NCBI GenBank assembly: GCA_019636235.1 | Contig: JAHBXW010000002.1 | Coordinates: 124,001 to 188,000, forward strand | Source: Planctomyces sp. | Lineage (GTDB): Bacteria > Planctomycetota > Planctomycetia > Planctomycetales > Planctomycetaceae | DNA length: 64,000 nt | Direction of reading: 5' to 3' | In this document: positions 56,448 through 64,000 of the stretch, one piece after another | Numbering within the stretch: position 1 is the first letter of the stretch | How the letters are laid out: each line of letters starts with the position of its first letter | The notes under the pieces: generated by a model | The model's input: the letters and a program-made list of their open reading frames with translations, nothing else | Databases searched by the model: none | Told to the model about the DNA's origin: nothing | Position numbers and translations under genes: made by a program

Positions 56448-57619
56448 GTCAGGCTCTCCCTCATTGCCGCGGCCGGGCGGCTGTCCCGTGCGATCGCTTT
56501 CCATTCGGAACCCCTTCGCTCCGCGCCGCCCCAATTCGTGGAGGCGTCCCTCTGTCGGGCCGTTTCGAAGATCTCATCCATGATCCGCGTCACGCGCACG
56601 ATTTCAGCGGGCGGAATGGGCGGGGCCGCGCCCGTCCGAATCGCGTCATAGAACCGCTCGCAGAGCGACTTCAGTCCCGCGAAGTAATGAATCTTTCCGC
56701 GCGCGAATCGCCCGAGTTGACGCCGGAACGTCCGCGCGGCCTCGCGCCGCTGCCGCCACGGAGTCAGCAGTTTGGCGAACGCTCCCGGCGCCGGGGCCGG
56801 GCCGATCCGGCGGACGATCTGCCCGTCGAGTTCGCACTCCAGCGTGCCGGTCGTCCCGTAGATGCGCGTGATCCGCTGGGAGGCGATCGTCGTCGCGAAG
56901 GTCAGCGTCCCGGAGACCGAGGCCCCCTGCAGGTCGACCCGCAGTTCCGTCGGGAAGTTGAACCCGGGCCGCGTTCGCCAGCGGGCGTCGATCTGGGGCC
57001 GATCGTCCTTCAGAAACTCGGTGATCCGATACAGCGGGTGCGAGATCGTGTTGTGGAACAGTCCGCCGGGCAGTCGCCTCACCCAGTGCCGGGGATCGGA
57101 CGCGACCAGCGCCCCGAACTGGCCGGAGAGCGGGTAGCCCAGCGTCGATTCGACGTGCCGCACCTCGCCGAGTTCTCCCCGGGCGATGCGATCGCGAACC
57201 TCCAGCCAGGCCGGATCGAACAACTGGTCGTGCCCGACGCATGCCAGCCGCCCGCGTTCCGCGGCGAGGTCCAGCAACGACTCGGCCTCCGGCGCGGTCA
57301 GCGTGAAGGGTTTTTCGACGTAGACGTGGCAGTCCGCGGCCAGACAGAGTCGAGCCACCGCGTGGTGCGTGTGCGCCGGCGTCGCGATCTGGACGACGTC
57401 CGGCCGCTCGCGGGCCAGCATCTCCGCCGGGTCGTTGTACCGCGCAGCGATCCCGAATCGCGCGGCCGCCTGTTCCGCGAGGTCCGCATGCAGATCGCAG
57501 ACGGCGATTACGCGTGCCGAACGGATGCGCGCGATCTGCTGCAGATGCGCATCGGCGATCTGGCCGCAGCCGATCAGCGCGACTTTGAGCGGTTCGGACG
57601 ATGTTGAACGTTCAGGCAT
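56444..57619 (-). CDS. Gfo/Idh/MocA-family oxidoreductase
   Basis: The 391-residue NAD(P)-dependent protein has the Rossmann start ALIGCGQIADAHLQQIA, VQIATPAHTHHA, HVYVEKPFTLT with the conserved EKP Lys, and a C-terminal alpha/beta domain containing GGLFHNTISHPLY. Such enzymes oxidise or reduce a sugar at C2, C3 or C4, often on nucleotide sugars. The ATG at 57619 is chosen because a longer in-frame part antisense to the glycosyltransferase gene is not protein-like. It is the neighbour of an epimerase/dehydratase, so the two may make one unusual sugar. Confidence 0.9.
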   Translation of the reverse strand: MPERSTSSEPLKVALIGCGQIADAHLQQIARIRSARVIAVCDLHADLAEQAAARFGIAARYNDPAEMLARERPDVVQIATPAHTHHAVARLCLAADCHVYVEKPFTLTAPEAESLLDLAAERGRLACVGHDQLFDPAWLEVRDRIARGELGEVRHVESTLGYPLSGQFGALVASDPRHWVRRLPGGLFHNTISHPLYRITEFLKDDRPQIDARWRTRPGFNFPTELRVDLQGASVSGTLTFATTIASQRITRIYGTTGTLECELDGQIVRRIGPAPAPGAFAKLLTPWRQRREAARTFRRQLGRFARGKIHYFAGLKSLCERFYDAIRTGAAPPIPPAEIVRVTRIMDEIFETARQRDASTNWGGAERRGSEWKAIARDSRPAAAMRESLT

Positions 57620-57663
57620 AAGACTTCTTGAATCGGCGCCCGACGGGGCGGTGCGGCTTTGGC

Positions 57664-58860
57664 TCAGCGTTTCTGCAGGTAGGAGTGTTCGTACAGGGTT
57701 TCGTAGTTCTCGACGGTCTTGCGGACGTCGAAATGGTTCTCGACCCGCTCGCGACCGGCCCGCCCCATCTCCGGCCAGCGGTCCTGGCGCCGACACATGT
57801 CGAGCATCGCCCGGGCCAGTTCCTGCGGCTGTCGCGGCGGCGCGAGCAGTCCGGTCCGACCGTCCGTCACGACTTCCGGATTGCCCCCCACGGCTGTCGC
57901 GACGACCGGCAACCCGACGCTCATCGCCTCCAAAAGCGTCAGCGAGACCCCCTCCGTGCGGGATGACGTCACGAAAAAGCCCGCCTGCGGCAACAGCGCG
58001 GGCACGTCCTGCCGCTCGCCGAGGAACGCGACCACGCCCTCCAGCCCCAGTTCCAGGGTCAGCCGTTCCAGCGCCGGCCGCTCCACGCCATCGCCGACGA
58101 TCCGCAGCCGGAAGTCGGGCGCCGCCCGATGCACCAGCGCCGTCGCCTGGATCAGCGTCGTGAAGTCCTTCTCCGGAGAGAGCCGCGCGACGGAGATCGC
58201 CGTCGGCCGTGGCGCCGGACCCGTCAGTCGAAAGCGTTCGACGTCGATGCCGTTCCAGATCCGCAGCATCTTTCGCGAGGAGAACGAGTCCTGCCGCCGG
58301 CAGAGCGAGGTCGCGTCGTCCGACACGCCGACGATCCGGTCGGTGAACCGGTTCGCGATCCGGAACTTCCAGCGATCCTTCCAGCGGCCGCCGCAACCGC
58401 GGCCATGCTGGGTGTTGATGATGACCCGCGTGCCGACGGCCTTGGCCGCGATCGTCCCCAGAAAGTGCGCGTAGGTGTTGTGCGTGTGCAGAATGTCAAA
58501 GCCGCCCTCGCGGATCAGCGACTTCAGCGAGTGCAGCAGCCCCATCTTTCCGCAGGCCGGGTAGCCGAGGACATGCACCGCGAACCCGAGCTTGCGCAGG
58601 TCGTCCGCGGGGGGGCCGGCGTCGGCAAGCGCGATGAACTGCAGTTGAAAGCGGCTGCGGTCCGCGTGCCGTCCGAACTCGACCAGCAGCCGTTCGAGGC
58701 CGCCCGTCCGCAGCGTCATGCTGATATGGCCGATCCGGATCGGCTCGCCGCCCGAGGCGCCTTCGACGGAACGGCAACAGGAGTTCGTCGCCTTGAGCGC
58801 ATCGAACTCCGCCGCCGTGTCGGGCGTCGGGAATGCCGGGTATGGAGAAACGGCGGACAT
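57664..58860 (-). CDS. glycosyltransferase, GT4 family
   Basis: The 398-residue GT4 enzyme has IGHISMTLRTGGLERLLVEF, DILHTHNTYAHFLG, IVGVSDDATSLC, IWNGIDVERF, ARLSPEKDFTTLIQA and the E-x7-E in RTEGVSLTLLEAM. The opening is similar to exosortase-associated sugar transferases, though no exosortase gene is in view. The gene lies eight bases after the GNAT gene. The first 40 residues are a non-conserved leader. Confidence 0.9.
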   Translation of the reverse strand: MSAVSPYPAFPTPDTAAEFDALKATNSCCRSVEGASGGEPIRIGHISMTLRTGGLERLLVEFGRHADRSRFQLQFIALADAGPPADDLRKLGFAVHVLGYPACGKMGLLHSLKSLIREGGFDILHTHNTYAHFLGTIAAKAVGTRVIINTQHGRGCGGRWKDRWKFRIANRFTDRIVGVSDDATSLCRRQDSFSSRKMLRIWNGIDVERFRLTGPAPRPTAISVARLSPEKDFTTLIQATALVHRAAPDFRLRIVGDGVERPALERLTLELGLEGVVAFLGERQDVPALLPQAGFFVTSSRTEGVSLTLLEAMSVGLPVVATAVGGNPEVVTDGRTGLLAPPRQPQELARAMLDMCRRQDRWPEMGRAGRERVENHFDVRKTVENYETLYEHSYLQKR

Positions 58861-58868
58861 GATTCAGG

Positions 58869-60104
58869 TCACACGGGGGGAGTGGCCAATGCGGCGGACG
58901 CGGGCCGCTCGGCCCCGACGGAAGCAGGTTCAAGTGTCTCGGTCGGCGCGGGGACGTCCGGGGTCCGCCGGCGGCGCACCAGCCCCCGGGCGAACTGCAG
59001 GACGTCGATCACCCGGTTCCGCAGCGTCGGACGTCGCCACACGGCCCAGGCCAGCAGGTCCGTCTGCGTCGACAGGTTCTCCTTGTGGCGCTTGTCGCCG
59101 ACGAGGAAGTCGTAAGCGCGGTATCCGCGACCGGCCGCCTCGCTGAGACACAGGTAATGCGTGACCAGCCCGGGGCTGGGCTGCTCCTCGAACGGGGCGA
59201 AGCCGGAGACGTAATCCAGGAGCCGGCCGCGGTCGACGAGCAGCAACAGGCATCCGACCGTCTGGCCTTCGCTGCGGACGCGGTACAGGACGACGCGCCC
59301 TTCGCCGAAACCGGCCACCACCAGTTGCCGCTGAAACGCCTCGAACCGGGCGCTGGCGAACGCGCCCGGCTGTCCCTGCTGACGCCACCGCGCCTGATGC
59401 AGGTCCTTCAGCTCGGAGAGGATTTCGTCGGCCTCATCGATCGACGACGCCCAGGTGGTCTCGACGTCTCCATACCGACGAAGCAGCCGCCGGAGGTTCT
59501 GACGGGTGCTGCGTCCGAGAAGCTCGAGCGGTTCGCCGCCGGCCTCGCGCGCGGCCTCCAGATTGAAGGATTTCGCTTCGCGGCAGCGGACGTGGGTCGG
59601 CGGCTGACGGACGCCCCACAGGTCCAGGTCCGCGGCCGGACAACCGTCGACGCGGAACTCGTCTCCGCCCAGTTCCTCGATGCAGCGCCAGGCGACGGCC
59701 TCCTGGAACACGGGGCGATGCGCGGCCTCGGCCAGCACGGTGTTGTACTCGACGACGACGGAGTGCCCATGCGGTTCTCCCGCCGTACCGACGTGCCGCG
59801 TCCGCAGCGGGATCGGACCCGCGGACTGACCGACGCCCTGCGCCACGAGACAGGCGGCGACCGTGCGGCCGGACACTTCGCCCGTCAGCACCCGCGCCGA
59901 CAGAAGATCGCCGTAGACGCGCAGCCAGGTCGTGGCCCACGTCCAGGACGCCGTCAGCGGAACGTCCGACAGACGCGAATCGAGTTGCCGCCACCGCTCG
60001 AGCCCGACGCCGAGATCGGCGCCCGACCATTCGCGCAGCAGCAACCGTCCGCCGGACAGGGGCGTCTCGCGCGCTTCGGGCCAGGGATCGGAATGCGGCG
60101 TCAT
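58869..60104 (-). CDS. GNAT/FemAB-like acetyltransferase-fold protein
   Basis: The 411-residue protein has a two-GNAT-domain FemAB-like layout. The C-terminal half carries the Acetyltransf_6 signature (DLHQARWRQQGQPGAF, YRVRSEGQTVGCLLLLVD, GFAPFEEQPSPGLVTHYL, RAYDFLVGDKRHKENLS). These proteins are found in exopolysaccharide and exosortase clusters and are thought to acylate or aminoacylate a sugar, without firm proof. The start at 60104 shares ATGA with the upstream GT2 stop. The tail is Pro/Ala-rich. Confidence 0.85.
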   Translation of the reverse strand: MTPHSDPWPEARETPLSGGRLLLREWSGADLGVGLERWRQLDSRLSDVPLTASWTWATTWLRVYGDLLSARVLTGEVSGRTVAACLVAQGVGQSAGPIPLRTRHVGTAGEPHGHSVVVEYNTVLAEAAHRPVFQEAVAWRCIEELGGDEFRVDGCPAADLDLWGVRQPPTHVRCREAKSFNLEAAREAGGEPLELLGRSTRQNLRRLLRRYGDVETTWASSIDEADEILSELKDLHQARWRQQGQPGAFASARFEAFQRQLVVAGFGEGRVVLYRVRSEGQTVGCLLLLVDRGRLLDYVSGFAPFEEQPSPGLVTHYLCLSEAAGRGYRAYDFLVGDKRHKENLSTQTDLLAWAVWRRPTLRNRVIDVLQFARGLVRRRRTPDVPAPTETLEPASVGAERPASAALATPPV

Positions 60105-61003
60105 GACAGGAATCGGGATGCGGATCGGATCAGGGAACGCCGCCAGTCCAGGACGCGGCGGGGGGCGAATGTCGTCAACCACCGGGCGACGGTCCGGCGG
60201 TCGCGTTGATGGCGGAGCGCCTCCCACAGGCACTTCCGCGCCGCATGCAGGTCCCGCGCATGCAGCAGGGCCACGCCGTATTCCTCGAAGATCGCGGCCA
60301 GTTTGGCCTGCAACCGGGCCTCCGGCATGCCGATGTCGCGGGCCACCTTCTCCGCATTGCGGGCGCTGCAGCGGGCGATCTTCCCGAACTGGGACGACAG
60401 GTTGCCCGGCGCCGGCGTGTACTCGACCAGTTGCTCGGGCACGAATTCGAACCGCGCGCCGCGGGCCGCCATCCGCAGCCACAGGTTGTAGTCCTCGACC
60501 CCCAGAATCTCGCGGTCCTCGTCGAACCCCCCGATCTTCTCGAACGTCGTCCGGCGGACCAGCGCCGTCGACATGCCGACGCAGTTGTCCCGCCACAGGG
60601 CGTCGAAATCGATGACCGCGGGGGGCGTGTATTCGGGCAGCGGATCGACGACGTAGCTGAACACCACGTCGACGCCCTCGCGGCAGGCCGGCCTTTGCCG
60701 CGCCAGTTTTTCCGGCCGCCAGGCGTCATCGGCGTCGAGGAACGCCAGCCAGTCGCCACGCGCCTCGCGGACGCCGCGATTCCGCGCCGCGCCCGGGCCG
60801 CCGTTCGACTGCCGGACAATCGTCGTCCGCGCATCGGCCGCCAGCGCCGCCGCTGCGGTGTCGTCCGTCGAACCGTCATCGACGACGATCAGTTCCTCGA
60901 CGGGAGACGTTTGCGCCCACACGCTGGCGACGGCCCGCCCAACGAACGCCGAAGCGTTCCAGGCGGGCATCACGACGCTGATCCGGGGGACGACGGACGA
61001 CAT
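60101..61003 (-). CDS. glycosyltransferase, GT2 family
   Basis: The 300-residue GT-A fold enzyme has ISVVMPAWNA, VDDGSTDDTA with the nucleotide-sugar Asp, AARNRGVREARGDW, LDADDAWRPEKL with the DxD metal motif, and GVEDYNLWLRM with the catalytic acid. It is a processive or single-addition inverting transferase; the donor is unknown. It follows the polymerase gene by four bases and overlaps the GNAT gene. Confidence 0.93.
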   Translation of the reverse strand: MSSVVPRISVVMPAWNASAFVGRAVASVWAQTSPVEELIVVDDGSTDDTAAAALAADARTTIVRQSNGGPGAARNRGVREARGDWLAFLDADDAWRPEKLARQRPACREGVDVVFSYVVDPLPEYTPPAVIDFDALWRDNCVGMSTALVRRTTFEKIGGFDEDREILGVEDYNLWLRMAARGARFEFVPEQLVEYTPAPGNLSSQFGKIARCSARNAEKVARDIGMPEARLQAKLAAIFEEYGVALLHARDLHAARKCLWEALRHQRDRRTVARWLTTFAPRRVLDWRRSLIRSASRFLS

Positions 61004-61007
61004 GAGG

Positions 61008-62384
61008 TCAGCTCCAGCGAGTGAACAGACGCACGAACGCGAAGCTCACCGCGAGCAGCGCAGCACTCGACAACATCCACCGCTGGACGACCAGCCCGTC
61101 CAGCGCAATCACCGGTTGGGGCCGGACCCGGTAGTACCCGACCAGGTTGATGTAGGCCGCCAGCACCCCCACGATCATGTACGTGTTCGGCACGTAGCAG
61201 CGGGACAGCGTGGCCATGCCGCAGCACCAGCCCCCCAGAATGCCCGCCAGGTACGGCATCATCCGCAGCAGTTCGGCATCGCGGATCGGAATGCGATCCC
61301 GCTTGATCCGCAGAAACGCCCAGGCCGCGAACAGGAAGCACCCGAAGAACATCATGCCCCCCAGGAACCCCAGCTCCACGAAGGCGTGAATGTACGAGTT
61401 GTGAGCCACCAGCCCGGCGACCTCGACGTACTTTCCCTCCCCGATCCCGAACGGCAGCTTCAGCGACTTGAGCTGCGCCAGCCCGTCGGCCCACAGTTGA
61501 ATCCGCTGCTGGCCGGTGCCGCCGGAGATCTCCATGTTCCCCTGGCGGCCCAGCGCCACCGGCACGGCCAGGGCGCCCAGCACGCCCAGTGCGATGGCCA
61601 CCTTGCCGCCGAAACGCACGGCCAGCCAGGCCATCGCTCCCGCGCCGAACGCGAGGATGCCCCCCCGCGAATGCGTCATCAGGATCGCCCAGAACATCAG
61701 CACCACGGGCCCCGCCCACAGATACCGCGCCAGCGACAGCGAACGGTCGAACAGGAAGTACAGCGCCATCACCGCGGTGACGACGGCCATTGAGGACAGG
61801 TCGTTGGGGTCGTGGAACATCCCCAGGCCGCACAGCCGAAACACCCATTGCGGCGAGCCGTCGATGTCGTGCCCATGCAGGTCGACGACATGCCGCAGTT
61901 GCTTCGGCGCCCGGTCCGGCAGGTCCTTCTCCTGCTCGCGGACGTCGAACAGATCCGCCCGGTTCGACCACTCCGCCACGAATCCATGGAAGTCCACCAC
62001 CGCGATCAGAATCATGACCGACGAGCACACGGCAGTAACCAGCAGGAACTGACGCAGCCGTTGGACGCTGTTCACCACCGACACCAGCAGCAGGTAATAC
62101 AGCAGCACCTTGATCATCTGATTCAGACCGGCGGCCGCGGCGCCGAGGCCCCCCGTGGAGATGTGCGACGTCGCCACCGACAGCGTCAGCCCCACCATGC
62201 ACAGGTTGATCGGCTGCTGGATGAGCGTGCTCATCCGCAGCTGATTGTGAATGCCCGACATCCCGCACAGGATCGCGGCCGCGATCAGATACAGGTACAG
62301 CTGCACGTCCCCCAGCGACGGAAACAATTCCGCCGGACGGATGAACAGAGCGGCGTTGGCCAGCAGGAACAGCAGGTACGCCAT
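61008..62384 (-). CDS. O-antigen ligase/polymerase-like membrane protein
   Basis: The 458-residue protein has about eleven hydrophobic helices and a large loop (about 150-190). The Wzy_C/O-antigen ligase signature is FWAILMTHSRGGILAFG near 235-250, followed by an extracytoplasmic segment with GIGEGKYVEVAGLVAHNSYIHAFVELGFLGG, whose HNS-type ending is typical of the family. It either polymerises repeat units or ligates glycan to an acceptor. It is the first gene of the run. Confidence 0.88.
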   Translation of the reverse strand: MAYLLFLLANAALFIRPAELFPSLGDVQLYLYLIAAAILCGMSGIHNQLRMSTLIQQPINLCMVGLTLSVATSHISTGGLGAAAAGLNQMIKVLLYYLLLVSVVNSVQRLRQFLLVTAVCSSVMILIAVVDFHGFVAEWSNRADLFDVREQEKDLPDRAPKQLRHVVDLHGHDIDGSPQWVFRLCGLGMFHDPNDLSSMAVVTAVMALYFLFDRSLSLARYLWAGPVVLMFWAILMTHSRGGILAFGAGAMAWLAVRFGGKVAIALGVLGALAVPVALGRQGNMEISGGTGQQRIQLWADGLAQLKSLKLPFGIGEGKYVEVAGLVAHNSYIHAFVELGFLGGMMFFGCFLFAAWAFLRIKRDRIPIRDAELLRMMPYLAGILGGWCCGMATLSRCYVPNTYMIVGVLAAYINLVGYYRVRPQPVIALDGLVVQRWMLSSAALLAVSFAFVRLFTRWS

Positions 62385-62668
62385 GGACGGAAGGGCTGCA
62401 TCCCCGCCGCGCCGCGCACGACCTGTGCGCCGGGTTCACGGCGAAACCTGTCAACTCTAAACCCCATCCGGCCGGCGTGAGCCATTTCCCCCGTCACAAT
62501 GTGACGACTGGGCGGGCGTGAAGGCGGGCTGCGCTGGCGGCGACGCGGCCGGCGGCGCCGGTCATTCCGGTTCTGACGATTCCATCGGCTGCGCGGGGCG
62601 TCCGCGAATTGACCGCCGCCCGGACCGGCCTACCATGTCCGCGTTCCCTCGACCGGTTTGGAGTTCCC

Positions 62669-63724
62669 ATGTCGTCCGTTCCCGCCTCCCTCGGATACCG
62701 CATGCCCGCGGAGTGGGAGCCCCATGAAGCCACCTGGCTGAGCTGGCCTCACAACGAGGAGAGTTGGCCGGGCGCCTTCGACGAGGTCCCTGGCGTGTTC
62801 GTCGAAATGGTCCGCTTCCTCGCCGAATCGGAACGCGTGCGCATCAATGTCCGCGATCAGGACATGGCCGACTCCGTCGCCGGGCTGCTGCGCCGCGCGG
62901 GCGTTGACGCCGGACCGGTCAGCTTCCATTTCAATCCCACCAACGACGCCTGGTGCCGCGACCACGGCCCGATCTACATCGTCCGCGACGTCGACGGCCA
63001 GCGCGAGCGCGCGATCACCGACTGGAAGTACAACGCCTGGGGCGGCAAATATCCCCCGTTCGCTGACGACGACGCCGTCCCCTCCCGCATCGCGCAGGAA
63101 TTCAGCGAGCTGCGCTTCGAGCCCGGAATTGTTCTCGAAGGGGGCTCCATCGACGTCAACGGCGCAGGAACGCTGCTGACCACCGAGCAATGTCTGCTGA
63201 ATCCGAACCGCAATCCGCACCTCTCCCGGGAACAGATCGAAGGCTACTTGCGAGAGTTCCTGGGGGTACGGAATATCCTGTGGCTGGGCGAGGGGATCGT
63301 CGGGGACGACACCGATGGGCACATCGATGACCTGACGCGGTTCGTCGCGGACGACACCGTCGTCACCGTCGTCGAGGAGGATTCGCAGGACGAGAACTTC
63401 GGCCTGCTGGACGACAACCTGCAGCGGCTGCGGTCCATGCGGGATCAGGCCGGACGGCCCCTCAACGTCATCACGTTGCCCATGCCCGAAGCCGTCTGGT
63501 TCGATGACCGCCGCCTGCCGGCCAGCTACGCGAACTTCTACATCGCCAACCGCAGAGTCCTCGTCCCGACCTACCGCTGCCCCAGGGATGCCGTCGCGCT
63601 CGAGACGCTGCAGCGGCTGTTCCCCGATCGGCTGGTCCTGGGGATCGACTGCGTGCCCCTCATCTGGGGCCTCGGGTCGATCCATTGCGTCACGCAGCAG
63701 CAGCCGGCCCGGGGACAACTCTGA
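62669..63724 (+). CDS. aguA: agmatine deiminase
   Basis: The 351-residue deiminase has the guanidine-fold signature NDAWCRDHGPIYI with catalytic Asp, TDGHIDDLTRF with His, and the nucleophile Cys340 in GSIHCVTQQQP. It converts agmatine to N-carbamoylputrescine in polyamine synthesis. The ATG at 62669 has GGAG upstream and gives a normal length. AguB (N-carbamoylputrescine amidase) is not in view. The gene converges on the partial glycosyltransferase gene. Confidence 0.93.
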   Translation: MSSVPASLGYRMPAEWEPHEATWLSWPHNEESWPGAFDEVPGVFVEMVRFLAESERVRINVRDQDMADSVAGLLRRAGVDAGPVSFHFNPTNDAWCRDHGPIYIVRDVDGQRERAITDWKYNAWGGKYPPFADDDAVPSRIAQEFSELRFEPGIVLEGGSIDVNGAGTLLTTEQCLLNPNRNPHLSREQIEGYLREFLGVRNILWLGEGIVGDDTDGHIDDLTRFVADDTVVTVVEEDSQDENFGLLDDNLQRLRSMRDQAGRPLNVITLPMPEAVWFDDRRLPASYANFYIANRRVLVPTYRCPRDAVALETLQRLFPDRLVLGIDCVPLIWGLGSIHCVTQQQPARGQL

Positions 63725-63742
63725 GCATTCGGGCGAGACGGA

Positions 63743-64000
63743 TCAGCGCGGGCGCCGGATGTGGAATTGCCGCCGCTCCTCGAGCCGCGCCGCCAGAGTT
63801 TCGTCAATCCGGTACACCAGGATCGATCCGCCGCACCGCGCGGCAATCGGCTCCGATTGCAGCAGCGTGTACAGCTCCCGATCGGCCAGCAGCCATTCGC
63901 AGCCGTACAGATAATTCACGCTGACCGCGCACCATCCGGGCTGAAACGCGACCGATTCCGAGCTGCGTCCCCAGAACGGGCCTCCCGCCGCGGGATGGAT
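63743..64000 (-). CDS. C-terminal fragment of a probable membrane glycosyltransferase (GT39/ArnT-like)
   Basis: The last 85 residues of a gene that enters from the right. The frame ends at the TGA at 63743-63745 and is open across all 86 codons to the window edge. It contains PGWCAVSVNYLYGCEW, LLADRELYTLLQS and GGSILVYRID, a pattern that closes the soluble C-terminal domain of planctomycete dolichyl-phosphate-mannose-type glycosyltransferases. The assignment rests only on this tail, so it is tentative. Confidence 0.5.
   Translation of the reverse strand: MHPAAGGPFWGRSSESVAFQPGWCAVSVNYLYGCEWLLADRELYTLLQSEPIAARCGGSILVYRIDETLAARLEERRQFHIRRPR

Overview
This is a GC-rich chromosomal window that most likely comes from a planctomycete (Planctomycetota, Planctomycetales-like). 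The assignment is inferred from family content: a YTV-repeat Cys-rich surface protein, a Tat-exported DUF1501 protein, a secreted DUF1080 protein, an ECF sigma factor with a long membrane-spanning C-terminal extension, the HpnC/HpnD squalene pair, and many signal-peptide-bearing proteins of unknown function. I saw no rRNA, tRNA, CRISPR array, insertion sequence, integrase or phage gene. About 57 genes are called, two of them cut by the window edges. Many start codons were moved inward from the longest open frame using ribosome binding sites, family lengths and overlaps with neighbours.

Left part (1-24 kb). This holds the end of an ABC exporter operon (ATPase plus HlyD-type adaptor), a stand-alone acyl carrier protein, a SirB1-type protein overlapping a polysaccharide deacetylase, a PLP enzyme, a two-gene membrane module with an HTTM protein, a PhyH dioxygenase, TrpRS, a zinc-ribbon methyltransferase, and HslV overlapping an SH3-TPR protein. 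The YTV-repeat protein, a DUF5009 acyltransferase, a DUF1080 protein, a YbjQ protein, a UDP-sugar dehydrogenase and a HAD-phosphatase/HerA-like ATPase fusion follow.

Middle part (24-48 kb). A secreted esterase-fold protein lacking the nucleophile Ser and the DUF1501 protein precede csrA, argG, rsmA, a cysteine-desulfurase-like gene, an FabI-type reductase and metG. Next come a MoxR ATPase, hpnC and hpnD with a small antisense gene between them, and a radical-SAM-like protein with an unusual Cys spacing. The most unusual gene follows: a single 868-residue frame joining an ECF sigma factor, a membrane segment, a secretin/STN-like domain and a FliL-like C-terminus. rfbC-pdxA, a secreted TPR protein, a uronate-isomerase-like gene and mscL complete this part.

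Right part (48-64 kb). A minus-strand run from 62384 down to about 49406 has an O-antigen-ligase-like polymerase, one GT2 and three GT4 glycosyltransferases, a FemAB-like GNAT protein, a Gfo/Idh/MocA oxidoreductase, a sugar epimerase/dehydratase, a NodB-type deacetylase, a membrane-anchored His/Asp-rich protein of unknown family and an endonuclease/exonuclease/phosphatase-fold protein. Several neighbours overlap by 4 bases, so this looks like one exopolysaccharide operon. An agmatine deiminase gene and the C-terminus of a probable GT39-type membrane glycosyltransferase end the window.

The best candidates for undescribed biology are the sigma/STN/FliL-like fusion, the CX6CX3C radical-SAM-like protein, the HAD-ATPase fusion, and the unknown protein embedded in the polysaccharide operon.
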